The notes under the pieces: generated by a model
What the model was told of the DNA's origin: nothing
The model's database searches: none
What the model saw: only the letters and a program-made list of their open reading frames with translations
DNA from: Agaricus subrufescens
Lineage: Eukaryota > Basidiomycota > Agaricomycetes > Agaricales > Agaricaceae
Assembly: GCA_029945375.1 (NCBI GenBank)
Contig: CM057066.1
Coordinates: 1,178,001 to 1,242,000 of the forward strand
Reading direction: 5' to 3'
Length of the DNA stretch: 64,000 nt
Translations under genes and position numbers: made by a program
Shown here: positions 32,699-45,755 of the stretch, in pieces
Position numbering within the stretch: position 1 is the first letter of the stretch
How the letters are laid out: each line of letters begins with the position of its first letter

Positions 32699-33450
32699 CT
32701 AATCAACTCCTTTATTTGTCTCATTAATCCAGATCTGGCGTTTGAGGCACTGTCCGTCACTGTTGACGGTTTCGCAGATGTAAAGCGACTTATACGGAAT
32801 GACTGTACCTCGCGGTACTTCGGGAGGCATTGAAATTGGAGTATCACGCCGATCATAATACCAGATTTGAATTGGCTTATCAGGACCTGCGATCCTCAAA
32901 ACTCGCAGGCGACGATAGGGTGATTCTCCGGGTAACTGGTGGTTATGCCATTAAGATGTGATTGTGTATGCAAACAAAGAGGCACTGACAAGTCTCACGT
33001 TCATTGGAGCCAATTCGTTGTCTATTCGCGGTTTCCATTGTCGAGAAATCGGCTGCTTGAACTAAGTCAAACCATTCAAGGGGGAGATTTGGCGTTGGCC
33101 GGAATGCTTACCCTACTCTGACTGGCTGGGAAACTAGTCTTCGAGTTTGGTGATTGTATAACAATGTCTTGCTCATCCTGTCATCGGCTGTTAGGTTATA
33201 TCCATTCACTCGAAACTCCATGGAGTCCAAATACAACCTGAGTAGCTTCCTTGCTCAATTTGCATTGTGCGATGCTCGATAGTGGTCTTTTCAAGGGAAT
33301 CCAGGGTAAGACTATGTCTTCGGGCTCCGGCGGGAATATTGACGAGCTGGTACCACTTGTTATTAACTGGACGAGGTCCTCGCAAGCGGGGAAGAAAAAC
33401 ATAGTCCTTTCAAGCCGTGTGCGGAGCTCTGAAGTCATGGACAAAGAGTG
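32699..33450 (-). pseudogene. Hypothetical protein exons, possibly decayed
   Basis: Two minus-strand open stretches look coding. 33450-33196 includes FFFPACEDLVQLI and PEPEDIVLPWIPLKRP. 32950-32699 includes YRRLRVLRI, PEVPRGTVIPYKSLYICETV and GQCLKRQIWINE, then TAA. They could be exons of one gene, but I cannot place a clean intron between them or a start codon. No family recognised. Confidence 0.3.
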
Positions 33451-33813
33451 TAAAAGCAGCTCCTAGGCAGCTCCTAGGTAATTAAAAGGCAACACTAAAT
33501 TATTTCAAATTTCAAGTCTGAGGAGTTAGGACCACATGGACCCTTTCCTAATAACCCTGTATATATGTGTGTGTAAATTTCTATACGTTTGATCTTTAAC
33601 GAAAAAAGATAGATTGTACCGAACCAAACGCATGTACAAGTCTGCCGAAGGGCTAGTATATAAGTGGGGAAGTGCGCTGAGCCTGAATACACCGTACCAA
33701 AAATTTTAGGAGATCCTGCTTCTCCCCATGAGAAAGCGAGTGGCTGAATCCTCAAATAATTAGTGCTTCAGCCAGGTACGCTTCGAAATATTGGAACGCC
33801 TATATCAGCCAAA

Positions 33814-34530
33814 TCAAGGAGAATAGGGGAAATCTATCTTTTCCTTTCCTTTCCGTATCGTTCTAGACGTGGCGGCAAATTGAGGATGACCGTACCCAAA
33901 GGTTCTAGCATTTCGGAGACTGTGCTGATGCGCAAGTCTATCCCAGTGAAATATACGATTATACTTGGCGACTGTGCAGACGTCGGCACTCGGTATCACC
34001 GCCGAATCTTGGCTCCTATTCATGGAAAATATCCGGGGAATGCTCGTGACACTTGATATATCCTTTGGTCGGAACGAGGTACCAGAGGTAATTTCAACGA
34101 TGGTCAATTCGGTTCTCGAAAGTCTTATGGTAGCCAGGGAATGTGGGGTTGTTCCGAGATTCAATTCAGACTTTCTGGATGCCGTCGATCTCGTCCAGCT
34201 CGAATATGTCCGGTTTCGCATAAGACCCGAATAGAGTAGAAATGAAGGCTTGTATGACGGCGTCATCAGCAGCAGGAGGCATGAGTGCATTTTTTGGGCT
34301 CGGTCCCATTCATCGAAATTCACTTCGAAGGCCTTGCACAGCTAGAAAATACGGGTTTCTAGCTGTTGCAAAAACTTGGGTTGATTTTCTTCTGATCTAG
34401 TGGAGCTGTCAGTGCAAATAGCCGTACCAGCGGCGCTTTGGAGTACATATCCGAAAACTCTGTTTAAGGCTAGGCTGGACATTGTCATTGAGGGGTCTTT
34501 GCCTTCTGTGAGTGTTAGCCACACCGCCAT
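33814..34530 (-). pseudogene. Hypothetical protein remnant with in-frame stop
   Basis: Minus-strand frame from ATG at about 34530 (MAVWLTLTEGKDPS) meets a TAG near 34342. It continues in the same frame (AFEVNFDEWDRAQ) and then seems to shift frame, since ADDAVIQAFISTLFGSY reads well in another frame. It may belong with the exons at 32699-33450. No domain recognised; probably decayed. Confidence 0.25.
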
Positions 34531-34577
34531 CCTAGATAGAGAAATTGTTACCCATCATCACGCGTTCCCTCTTCCAA

Positions 34578-37271
34578 ATGCCCCCTAGACCCCACTCGGC
34601 GTCTCAAAAGAAACCACCCAAATCAAAACCCACAGTCGTCAAACTAGGTGTCGCAGCTCCAGGCCAACCACTTTCCGAATCTCGAAAGCAGTTCAACCCA
34701 CTCACAGCAGTACGTGACACCCTCCTTGCGAGAAATTGACAGAATTTGAACCTGATGGTATTTTTAGTATAGCTTCCAAAGAACCTCTGCTCAGCCTTCG
34801 CAGCCATCTCAGGAGCCATTGACGAAGAAACGCAAGGGGAAAGAGAAGGCGATTGATGTCGCCACGGATCGCGGCATTGTTGAAGAAGTCAAGTTGGGTA
34901 TGTGCTCAACCAGCCTATGACGCGTGCTTTTCGTGATTTGGACGCGTTGTTAGACGACAGCTTATGGGTGGACCTTTATGAGCCGATAACTGAGGTGCGC
35001 CCACCTGTCGTAATATCATCGTTTCGCGTCAATTCATCGCAAAGTCTAGGCCGAACTTGCCGTGCATGTACGAAAGGTCGAGGATGTTCGTCGTTGGTTC
35101 CTGGAAGCCTTTGACGGGGGACCTTCAGGAAAGCTACGACGGTACAGGGTGAGTATTGGAATCACTTAATCTATGCTATCGCACTGATATTGGACAGAGA
35201 ATTCTAGCTTTGACCGGCCCCTCAGGCTCAGGTAAAACTGCAACAGTGCGCTTACTCGCCCGTGAGATGGGTTTCGAAGTCCTCGAGTGGAAGAGCGCTA
35301 TAGGAGAAGCTTCGTCTTTATCTGGGGGTTCGTGTCTTGCTTGCTTCAAATCTCATAGATGCCCGTTGATACATATTACAGATTCTCCATTCGAATTCAA
35401 CGGAGATTATGAGTCTGCTTTCAGTAAATTTGAAACCTTTCTCAGCCGAGCCGTGAGCTGCCGTAGTATCTTTGACGAAACTACTGCCGGCACTTCCTCT
35501 TTGTCATACCGACAAACTCTACCAAGGTCGTCAAAGCACGTAATCCTGCTCGAGGATCTTCCAAATATCCTTCATCAAAAAATTCAAGACCAATTTCATG
35601 CTTCACTCCGCGCATTTATCGACTCAACTTCACAGTCCAGTTCGCCAGTACCGATAGTTATCATCATGAGTGATGCCACGATGCGTGGTGACTCTCGCGA
35701 TGAGCTATTGACAAGCGGAGGCGCTGGAGGGTATGCGTGGAGTCGAGAAAGAAACGATATCCTCGATATTAGAACTGTGTTACCGAGAGACCTACTGATG
35801 GGGCCTTATGTGACCCAAATTGCGTACGAATGTCTCTTTCCTTTACTTCAGCTGCATCCTAATCGACTTTACTTTTGGTCGGGTCAGATTCAACCCTATA
35901 GCGCAGACACTCATGAAAAAGGCCTTGACGGCTCTCATTGATCGACATTTTTCACAATCTTCATCTTCATCTTATTCTCATACTGCGGCGCCAACGAAAG
36001 ACATTATTGACGCGATTGTGGAATCATCCAATGGCGATATCAGAAGTGCGATCATGGCACTCCAATTCAACTCTGTGGCCAACAGGAAACCTAAGAAAGG
36101 GAAAAAGCGCGGTGCTACGTCAACTGCTGTTTTGGAAGCTACTACGAAGAGAGAATCCAGTCTGGCATTGTTTCATTTGATCGGCAGAGTCTTGTACAAT
36201 AAACGTATGTCTTCTGTTTCGACAATCCTGATCTAAAGCTAAATCATGACTGGATCATTTTAGGCAAAGGTGATCCTCCAAGTGCTTCTGCATCGGCAAA
36301 GGATATCAAGAGAGAAAAGGATTTGGATGCAAGACTCAAAGATCCTCCTTCACTGCCGTTGCACCTTAAGGAACACGAGAGGCGAGTCAGCCGCGTGGAT
36401 ATAGATGTATGTTTTTCCTTGTTACCAAAAATCTTTTGTTTATTTCTTTATCAAATAAGGCATTGTATGCGGACTCTCCTATCGATTCTTCCCTCTTCTC
36501 GCTCTATATCCACCAAAATTATAGTCAATTTTGCAACGAGATGGAGGAATGTGACAGTGTGATTGATTGGTTAAGTTGGGTGGATAGCAGCGGTGGTGAA
36601 ATGGTCAGTCTACAGCATCTCTCTTCCAACATCTCTCTCACCCCCTACAAAACAGTGGTATCAAGCCAATCCACACCGTTTTCACCTCTTGACACTGGGT
36701 ACTCTCCATTCTTTACCATCTCCTGTTCCTCGTCGTTCGCAAAAGGTGTGTAAATCGGATTATTTTGAGTATTTGAAGAAGGAGAAAGAGGCTCGGGATG
36801 CTGTTAACGATACAAGATACTGGATGGCGACACAAAGGGGACTTGAATCCGTGGAGTCGTTACCTATGGTACGTAACCCTGAGTTACTCGACGCGGGACT
36901 GAAATAATCAATGCTTTTTCATAAAATAGAATGCATCAAGATGGAGTGATTCAGAAGTCATTTTGGAACTGGGAGCAATACTGAAATTGAAGCAGCAGCA
37001 GCAGCAGCAGCGACAACAGGATCAAGAAAATAAAGAATCATTCATTCCATCATCTCATCCACTCTTCTCGAAGTTGACGTTCACGCGAGAAAATAGGTTG
37101 GGCATGCAGGTTGATGAAAACGGGGTTGACGATGATGAGGAGCAACGACAATTTGTCGCTTTCGATGGTGACGAGACTAGAGGTGGGCCGGTGAAGGGAT
37201 GTGGAACCGGTGACGATCTTGATAATGTAGCGGGTAGTTGGCTGAAGGATGATGATATTGAAGATTTTTGA
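34578..37271 (+). CDS. RAD17: Checkpoint clamp loader Rad17/Rad24
   Basis: AAA+ large subunit that, with Rfc2-5, loads the 9-1-1 clamp at DNA damage in the nucleus. Exons: 34578-34709, 34768-34897, 34954-34994, 35050-35148, 35198-35327, 35382-35823, 35888-36204, 36264-36406, 36460-36603, 36656-36868, 36930-37271; 710 aa. Shown by the RFC-like start DDSLWVDLYEP, Walker A GPSGSGKT (about 141-148), a Walker B-type LLEDLPN (about 231-237), and IAFNPIAQTLMKKAL. The C-terminal region has a CAG-encoded glutamine run and an acidic end (DDDIEDF), as in other Rad17 proteins. Small exons (41 nt, 99 nt) carry the N-terminus. It converges on the F-box gene, 46 bp apart. Confidence 0.93.
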
Positions 37272-37317
37272 TTGATGCGATTATTCGTTAGAGGGTAATT
37301 GATCTTTCGTGTGCACT

Positions 37318-38506
37318 TTAGCTGTACCAGGAACAAAGGCCATTCCCTACCAAGGCCTCCCCATGATCCACATATGTCGGTTCAATCTCACCTCTTTTCC
37401 AATACGCATACTTCTGCGGACGCTTGTCACCAACTCGAAAGTAAACTTTGTCAAGTGCTTCCATCTGGGTGAACCACACTGCGGTTATGGCACTTTGCTG
37501 TTGTTGATCCTTTCCAAAAATGTGTAGGTTGAGATGAGATAGTAGCCACCGAGGTCCATCGGCTGACCAGACAAACACCTGAAGCTTCGGGAACAGGGGT
37601 ATATCGCGTTCGAGTTTATCCTAAGATGTCACAGATTGATTTTAGCTAGTCACTTAAACGTTGGAAGGAACAATGTCGCACCCAGGCTCTCGCAGAACCC
37701 ATGAGCCTCAAGACGCGTAGGGAGGTGAGATACAGCTTCAAACTCCTAAGAGGAATGCGATCTCTCAGTCCTCCAAGAGCTAAGATAGTGATGTTGGAAA
37801 GTTCGGCTGAGAGCTGACGAAAGGGCTCGTGACGGCCTCCTCCCGACCGACATTCGATCCATTCAAGATGCCGGACAGTGGAGCGTCCGGGAAGGAGGGA
37901 TATCACTAAGCTCTGACTTCCACGTAGAGTTTTCAGATTAGAACACGTGGTGAGAGGCAGCAGAGGATCCTTATCCCAGTCAAGGAAAAGCGATTCCAGA
38001 TCGGGTTGCGAGGAGAGGAAGCGGCGAATTTCATCTTGACCGGCAGCTTGGGTTAGGGAGCGCGTAGCGGGACAGAATAATGATTCAAGCCGGAAGGCAC
38101 AGCCATTGAACAGTCCAGGAGTAATTACCTCGGGGAATAAAACCAGTCGCTTTAAATTGACCATCGACCGGAAGGTACGATTGACTAGGTCCATATATTC
38201 TTCATTATCGGAAGGAAAATCCGTGAGATAGGCAAAGGATTTGAGGCACGCTGCAAGGGAGGTGTTATATGTGGTCAAGGTCATGAACAGTTTGTCGGAT
38301 TTTCCAACATCGATTGAGATAGAGTCATGGTTTCGTGAAGCTTTGGGCCCTTTTTTGCGAATCCTAATTTGCGAGTAGAGTAAATCTCGTGCTTCGCCTA
38401 TGAATTCCGAAGAAGTGAGGCATAGGTTTGAGAGAGCCTCGAAATTGCGTCTTAAATGACGGATAACGAGAACGAGTATCTCCTGGGGAAAGCCAGTAGG
38501 TGACAT
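37318..38506 (-). CDS. F-box-like protein
   Basis: Two exons, 38506-37682 and 37620-37318; 375 aa. The N-terminus GFPQEILVLVIRHLRRNFEAL followed by LCLTSSEF is a typical fungal F-box, predicted to bind Skp1 in an SCF ubiquitin ligase. The rest has a leucine-rich, LRR-like character (LKRLVLFPE, LESLFLDWD, LRVLRLMGS), often used for substrate choice. The end of the second exon (RGEIEPTYVDHGEAL) is ordinary globular sequence. Such proteins are numerous in basidiomycetes and the target cannot be inferred. Confidence 0.8.
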
Positions 38507-40256
38507 CAGCGTCGAGATGGTAGGGCTAGTGATGTTGGTTCGCTATTTATCTGCAGAGTTGTGATGGTTTCTCACGTCTGTTTGACAGCAAGTTTCGGCG
38601 GATCGGACAACTCGAGTAAAGGCAGTGAAGGATGAATTCCAGATTGTGATAGGGATGCACGACCTAATGAAACGTCCGGGTAATTGAATGCCCTAGACTC
38701 ACCGCATTGCTTACGAATGTACATGGCATTGACGTCGTAGGCCAACAGGATCGGCCCGGGACTCTGGTTCCCATGCGATTCTGAAGCTTAAAGCTTGAAG
38801 GCTGACGTAGCCAAAAAAGGTGGAGACTGATATAGAAAGATAATCAAAGTCTGAATTATGAGTACCAAACCTAAATTGATATCAATCCTGAATCGGGCCG
38901 GCATACTATTATGAACTTACGAGAACGAACTCAGCCTTACAAAATCACAAGGCCAAGTCGTGTCGACTGGAACTGTTGAAGGATCCCGAGTTTGCCATTA
39001 CGAATATCCAAGCGTCAATCAAACAATGGACTCCTCGTGTTTATATGAATAGTAGTCTCCTAGTACAACTGCCATCATTCACCACAACGTTGATTAAACA
39101 CGGACCAGAGTCGTAGGCCGCGAGACTAGACAACCATATTACATACTGGGCGGCGGTGACTGATTTTTCCGAGACGAAGCATACAAAATAGACCGATGTA
39201 GATGTTTTGACCGGTGAACGTGTGAAACCATATTTAAATAACTCAACAGCATCATTTAGTTCGTTTGGTTGTGTGGGGCCAGAATACAAGGACCTCTTGA
39301 ACTCGCACAGCCTTTTCCTGGCACCGTGGCAGTACGACGAATTTGTTGGACAGCAAATCGTTCGCTAACAGTCAGCGAAACACAGCTTTGGTGGTTGAAC
39401 AATAGCTGGCCATCTTAAACGACGACCGCGAACATCCGGTGAACCTTATACGGCAATTGATCTTCCCAAAAAGGAACGAAGTGCCCGATGGTTTCAGAGG
39501 CATCTGCCGTTGTATCAAAACATACCCAAACTACGACGTCCAGATATAAACCACTCCCCACGTTGTGTGAAAGCTATCCGAGTCACCCTTGTTCTTCAAG
39601 GTAGGCCCTCCGCTCCTCCCTTCGCTCACAGGCCCGCAGCCTTCATCTCTCTCTAACCTTGGTGGCGATCTGCCCGGTCTCTTCTTTCATAGCTTTATAA
39701 CATACGTTTACTTACTATCAGTTGATCCTCAGTACGCAACATCAATGCTCAACATCGACGTCTCCCGGTAATACGCCACCCTCTTGCCCATTTTTTCATC
39801 CACTGACCAGTGACAAACGCCCTGTCATAACACTCACCTTGCTCAACTTAGCGCTCGACGGCCGGTAGTGGGTTTCCTTTCTTCTCTTTTCGCCCCTCAA
39901 CACTTTCATCGTTGACAACCATTTCCTTAGTATGCAAAATCGATTGACTCCAACACACATAGACGCATGATCGCCACCACGGGCCCATCACACACACCAC
40001 AACAAACAGTTCGGCCACTACCCGCCACTCATGTTATCATCTACGTGGTGACGCCTTACTGCAAGTCACCGTAGAAATGACGATGTGGGTTTGGTGCTGG
40101 CTTGTACGAACCTAGGGAATCTCAGCATGGACCCGGGAATTTCGAAGCCTCAGTGTCACCGCCAGGGCAACTGGAGAGCGCGGCAACTCCCGTAGCCCAC
40201 TTATACTCCCTGTTCTAAAATACAAAGACGGAGGGAGCTGTGGACTATTGGGGGGA

Positions 40257-40292
40257 CGGGAAGGTAGCTTACCGTGGTAGGCTACCCTCCCG
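40257..40292. repeat. Near-perfect palindrome
   Basis: 17-bp arms CGGGAAGGTAGCTTACC and GGTAGGCTACCCTCCCG around GT. 15 of 17 positions pair, and the two exceptions are G-T type, as left by C-to-T changes. Confidence 0.7.
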
Positions 40293-40491
40293 GACGTGCG
40301 ATCCATCGAAAGAGCTCAACTCAATGTACGTGCACTGGAGGCAAGCCAGGAGCGTTTGCTGTGTGGGTGTGTGTGGATCTCGTGATGGAGATGAATGCTG
40401 CCCGGGGCGAAGAAGACAGAGGAGAGAACCTGATTCACTACTAGCCCCCGTCTTTTTACTCTCTTTCACTTTCGACGTTGCCTGCGGTAGC

Positions 40492-40539
40492 TTTTCCCCT
40501 TGGGTTTTTGACGAGTTTTCCCCTGGGGTTTTTGACGCA
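40492..40539. repeat. 24-bp tandem duplication
   Basis: TTTTCCCCTTGGGTTTTTGA... at 40492-40515 and a near-identical copy at 40516-40539. Confidence 0.75.
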
Positions 40540-41286
40540 CCCGTAGGATTTATTAGTTTAGATGTTTCCATCAGATGTATTTTTGCTGGTTTGTTGACCC
40601 GAGTGGTCTCATTGCGCCGTTGTAATGAAGATTGCATTCGATCTCGTCGTTATAGTTTCGTGAAAGTTATTGCCTGAGCCTGTAAGGTGCAGCCAATCGA
40701 ATTAATGAAGCTTTTACTTCATAGACATTATAGATGATAAGGGAGATGAACTGTCCCTGCCGATATATTGCATGGGAAAGTAATAACTCACCTCTCACTC
40801 TCACCGCATTGTACTAGACCTTTGGTAAATGATACTAACTGATCACCTCATCCCTTTTCCGTGTCAAGATGAGGGGCAAGGCCTTCGGGTACATTATTTC
40901 GTAAGTGAAAGGCACCAACAACGAGCGATTCGACCCCTTGTATAGTGCGTCACGACGGTCGACAAATTCCTATATTTTTCATCTTTTTACCCAATTACGC
41001 ATTTCGCCAACGACATAGCGCCGCATAGCCCACTTTCAAATAATCCTTGAGCATTTAGATCAACGCACTGTAAGCCATGGGCAATTCTGAAGCAATATAG
41101 GAGCGAATCTATTTTGATGAGAGAGCAAAGGCGGCCAGGCGACGGCCTCTTTCAAAGTATATATCCACGGACATGTCATGTCTGCGAGACCTTCGAAATC
41201 AATCCTGCCCCCAGCCTCTCCATTTCGCCAAGGATTGCTTTTTGATTCAAGGTGACTAAGCCCTTATCTTTGCCCTTGCTGTTCTC

Positions 41287-44200
41287 CTACTCTGCGTGAT
41301 GAGTGTATGCCTGTAAAAGAGAACATTCACGCACCCTTGGATTCGGTTCACTCGAAAATCCTCCAAAAACTCTAAACGGTCTGGACTGCTTCAAGCTCGG
41401 GTCCCAAACTATGCCGAAGCGATCGCCACCATAGGAATCATAGAAGATCTTGAACGTGTTTGTATAGACTCTCTGTAAGATACTATCAATACACTTGCAC
41501 CAATATATTCAGAAAGAAAACTAACTTGAAGATCGTTGAAGAGCATACTTGCCGGATCGAAACCGGGGCGAACACTTGCACCATGGCCATCTAACACTTT
41601 GTTAGCGTATTTACTACGTCTTGCCAACAAATCACTGTCAGCGACTATGTTGTGCATATAACGCGGAAGAGCACTAGGGTTGAGTTGTACTAGGACATCA
41701 TAATCATCGGTCGGGTGGACGAAGAGAGCCTAGAAACCTATTGTTCAGAAAGGACGACATAGCAATCAGAAAGTGTATTCATACCTGCACGTTCATGTTT
41801 CCCTTGTCAAGACTTTCCAGATACCTCCACGTTGCTTCGGAAAGCGTCCTGACTCTATGTGCAATAACCAAGTCAGGACCGTGGTTAGTCCACATCTTCC
41901 CTTCTTTATCGAACTCCGTCGAGATTGTCCAAGCACTGGTACTTGAAGCTTTTATTTCACTCGCTTTATCGCTTCCATTCATCTTTCCCTTAGCACCATC
42001 GTTACCCCCGCTTATCTCTCCCATCTCTGCCTCGGCTAAAAATGCCTGTCCAGGATCTGACGAGGGTTGATACAATGGGACATGCATTCCTTCCTCCCAT
42101 TTCCACCTCCTCAAGAAATCTACCACGCAAGCGAAACCTCTCTCTTTCGCACCAGGTACCCCAGGTTGATTTATCGCCAACTCTGAATCAACATCCATCC
42201 CAACATACTTGCCATCATCACCCACAAATATCTTAGCGCAAATCAACTCTACAGCTTCCTCGCTGACTTTTCCGGGCCCCAAAACCCAGTGAGCGGCAAG
42301 CCATCGTTTGACAAGGCGTACTGTTCCTGCATAAGCCGAGTACCGGTGGCATAGGGAGGCTATGGCGCGGTGGTGTCGCGGCCCATGGATAAATCGGCGT
42401 GTATAGACCTCTTTGGCGTATACGGCGTCGTGATATTCTTTCCCTATCAGGTTTTTCTGTTTGTGTTGCTGGAGAGGTTTAATATGAGGAAGGATTTTGT
42501 CATGCCCCGCAATGATACGGTCCAATAGGACAGCTTCTCGGGTGTTCCAAATTCGCAGTGCAAAGGCCCAACCCTCAGGTGTAAGCACTTCTAGGAATGA
42601 TTGGTCTAACACCAAGTTACTCTCATGCACTCCATCGCCCGTCACGACTCTTGCTTTAAGCCCATCTACCTTCTTCATCAGTTGTTCCGCAACCCTCTCA
42701 AAGAATGCGAGCTTGATTTTTTGAATAGCTTTCAGGTCGTCAGGCCACTTGGATGACTTTTCGAATTCGATAACGAGATCCATATGTGGAAGGTACCGCG
42801 CGTTGGGAGGGAATATTCCGGCCAATGAATCCGTTAAAGGGACAGGCGCAAAAACGCTAGTATACCGTAATGCTTCGCATATGGGACTCACATTGAGAGT
42901 TGCGAGTGGAAGATCGTCATCCATATCTTTTATGGTTTTCACAAGTCCATCAAATGCGCTCAATGCGCTTTTGTAACCGACAGGGAAACCTCCATTCAAG
43001 TAGACTTTTGACACCTCTTCAGGTAATCTCAACATCGAGTCGAAGGCGGTCTGCCATTCCTGCACAGCACTAGCCTCACCCGACGAGGCTGAGATATTGA
43101 AATGCCTCTGGAGGAGATACCGAGCAACTGCGGCAGGCACATGTGCACGGTCATCCGCAGTCTTCACATCCCATACAACGCTTTCCACAATTCTTCCGTC
43201 CTTAAATCTCCGTAGCTCAGCTTTTTCGCCCCATAGTTCCTTGAACGCAGCGAGTAGATCTTCATCCTGTTCTCCTGCAGCGGGGCCCTGGTCGACAAGC
43301 CTCGTGGCGTGCTGCGGATGATATACCAGTCCAACGTGTATAACATCAAACGTTGAAGGAAGAGCCTGGTGGACGGGGCGTGGAGAAAATGAAGGACGGA
43401 GAAGAGCGATCGCTTTTATGCGTTCACCAAGACCCTTGCGGAGAACTTCGTCAATAGAAAGAAGGAGTGCGGCGAACGCCGAGCCTGAATCCATCGTTTC
43501 ATCAAGTAAAGCTCTCCGCGGCTTTACGCCGCCAAGATCTACTCTAAGGGAAAAAAAATAAGCTCTCATGATCGATGATGATGATGTGAGAGAGCTCAAA
43601 CTGACCGAAGCACGCTGTCAAAACGTGTGGCAAGATTTCGATGATCATTGAGGAAGACCTTATTGAAGGATTCGCCGGCAATCGTAGATTGATTCAGAGT
43701 TTCCAGAGTATCGGATGCTTCATATCGCAACTGACAAGGAAGTAAGTTTTGCCGGCTGCAAAGCCTAAACTCTATACATACCAGTTCCAAGGATCCTCGA
43801 GGAACCCCTGCAAGCAGATTGACTAATGATGTTGAGTCCACAAAAGTGGGCATCTCCCGGGAATTGTACTCATCCGGTGGGAACTACCCTAAATATAAGC
43901 TTTGACCCTGACGTAGCACTATCATGAGGACTCACTCGTTGGCCATTCGTAGTTTTCACAAAAACCGCCTCTCTCTCGAAGTCAACTTTTGCTGTACAAG
44001 GCCACTATCAGATTTCGAATAAACGGTAGGATCAAATTACAACTCACACAAGAAATCCAATGCAGCTTTAAACATTTGATATGAGCTCAAGCCCCTTCCT
44101 AATGCTCTTCTGTGTCCGAAAACGTTATTATTACTTTTGTTGTGTTGCTCTTCACCAAGAACGGCAAGGCTAACAACTGCACTCCACCACGCTCCTCGGC

Positions 44201-45624
44201 CCTCGAAACCATGTATACATAATTTATCTTGAGCTCCAGGGGCAAATCCGCGTTGGTTGGCCCAGATCCGAAGCAAAGTTACTGCGTCTCCGAATCCGGA
44301 AGAACTATTTTTAAGGTTGTGCGTGGAGATGAGATGTAAACGCGGTACGAAGGCCTGAAGAAGGGCGGAATTATATGTTGGTGAAGGAATTTGCCGAGGT
44401 CGTGACGCAGTTGACGAGGTAGCGTCTTCATCGTTTGAGGAGGAAGAAGCGAGACGGAGATTGGAGTGTGACGGCGATAGGCGATTGAGTGGTATTGGGC
44501 ATGTTTGGGATACAGTAGGTATAATGACAACTTTTGCATTTAATTTCGTGAAATCTGAAGGAGAATTGTCTGGAAAAGAGGATATTTGTTAATTTTGAGA
44601 AACAAGAAGTAGTAGGGTAGGCGCGCCTTTTCGTGGTACAAGGACTAAGTTTGTCAAGCGAGGGTCGCCAGAAGGTGATTCATAGAGAAGATCCACATTC
44701 AGGTTTTTCTTTGAGGATTTGATAGCAGCAGCGATGGTTGAAAGGTAGAATGCTCGCTTTTGGAAGAACCTTCCATTAAGATAATCCTTCTCCTGGAACA
44801 GGTCCTGCCATGGATAAGAAACGTAGTGAATAATTAACAAAGCCTCCCTCGGGTGGACACACTCACGTCAGGCATCTCAACAGCGAGATCGACACCAAAT
44901 TTCAGCCCATCTTTCGGCTTCACGCTCATCTTATTCGGCCAGCTACCTACGAGCGTGATGTCACCCGGAGTTGCATATCCGACCTTCCAGTTGGTTTCTT
45001 CTGTAGGTAGTGGATGGATGTAAGGAACAGCGATACCTTTCTTGAGCATCTTGCGCGAGGCTTCAAGAGGGTGCTGCTGAGGTATCGTAGGGATTTCCAT
45101 GATAAATGTGTGTAAGGCGAGAAGAAAGCGATCGAGGGGAAGAACTCTAGACGGTTTCGGGCGGACATTGGGGAGGAGTGCATCAATCTAAGGAGAGAAT
45201 ATGTTGATACCACAAAGATAACGGCAATAGAGGACAATTACCTGTAGTTTGAAGGAATTTGACTTGAAAAGGTCGGCGGCATCCTTGATATCCCGTAGCT
45301 CCTCTCCGGTTGGTGGTTTATTCCGTTTCACATTTCCTGCTTCAAGATTTTCTTCAGGTGCAGGAGCAGTTGCACCTATTCCACTCCATTCTCCTTCCTC
45401 GCCATTTTCTTCAGCATCAGGTCCCTCAGAAAGGCTCTCGCTATCGTCTAGGGCCTCTGCCTCGGATAGATCAGATTCAGAGGACTCGGATACTTCGTCC
45501 TCGGCTACTCTGCGCACCTAACATTGGAAATTTGAATTAGCGTTCGTTGAATTGGTTTCTTTCACTTTCATACCTTCCGCGAAGCCGTGTGTTCTGCTCT
45601 CTTGCGCTTCAGATTGAGTGCCAT
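41287..45624 (-). CDS. UTP22: Nucleolar ribosome-biogenesis factor Utp22/Nrap
   Basis: SSU-processome component needed for 18S rRNA maturation; Nrap-family proteins have a nucleotidyltransferase-like fold without activity. Exons (minus): 45624-45574, 45517-45242, 45187-44867, 44804-44627, 44569-44048, 43991-43936, 43883-43782, 43730-43606, 43543-41785, 41729-41526, 41472-41287; 1259 aa, normal for the family. Recognised by LNRLSPSHSNLR, KELWGEKAELRRFKDGRIVESVVW, YTRRFIHGPRHHRAI, LFVHPTDDYDV and FKIFYDSYGGDRFG. The N-terminus is acidic and Ser-rich after a basic start (MALNLKRKRAEH), fitting nucleolar location. The intron 44626-44570 works in phase only with a GC donor (AG|GCGCGC), so that junction is the weak point. 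Confidence 0.93.
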
Positions 45625-45755
45625 GAAAAGAAAATTGTGCACAGCCACCGGATATGGAAATTATTTGTTGCAGTTGGGGTTATTCTACCGGACCTATTAT
45701 ACTACAGTATTGAAAGCTAGGAGAGTCTATCAATCGTACATGACGAAGTGCTCAA

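Larger units (their letters stand above)
38507..41286. other. 2.8-kb gap without a convincing gene
   Basis: Several short ORFs, none with a recognisable feature or plausible splice partners; one at 39041-39289 (-) is open for 82 codons but starts at TTG. The stretch contains the palindrome at 40257-40292, the small CTCCCT/AGGGAG inverted pair at 40206-40237, and a 24-bp tandem duplication at 40492-40539. A lineage-specific or non-coding gene cannot be excluded. Confidence 0.5.
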
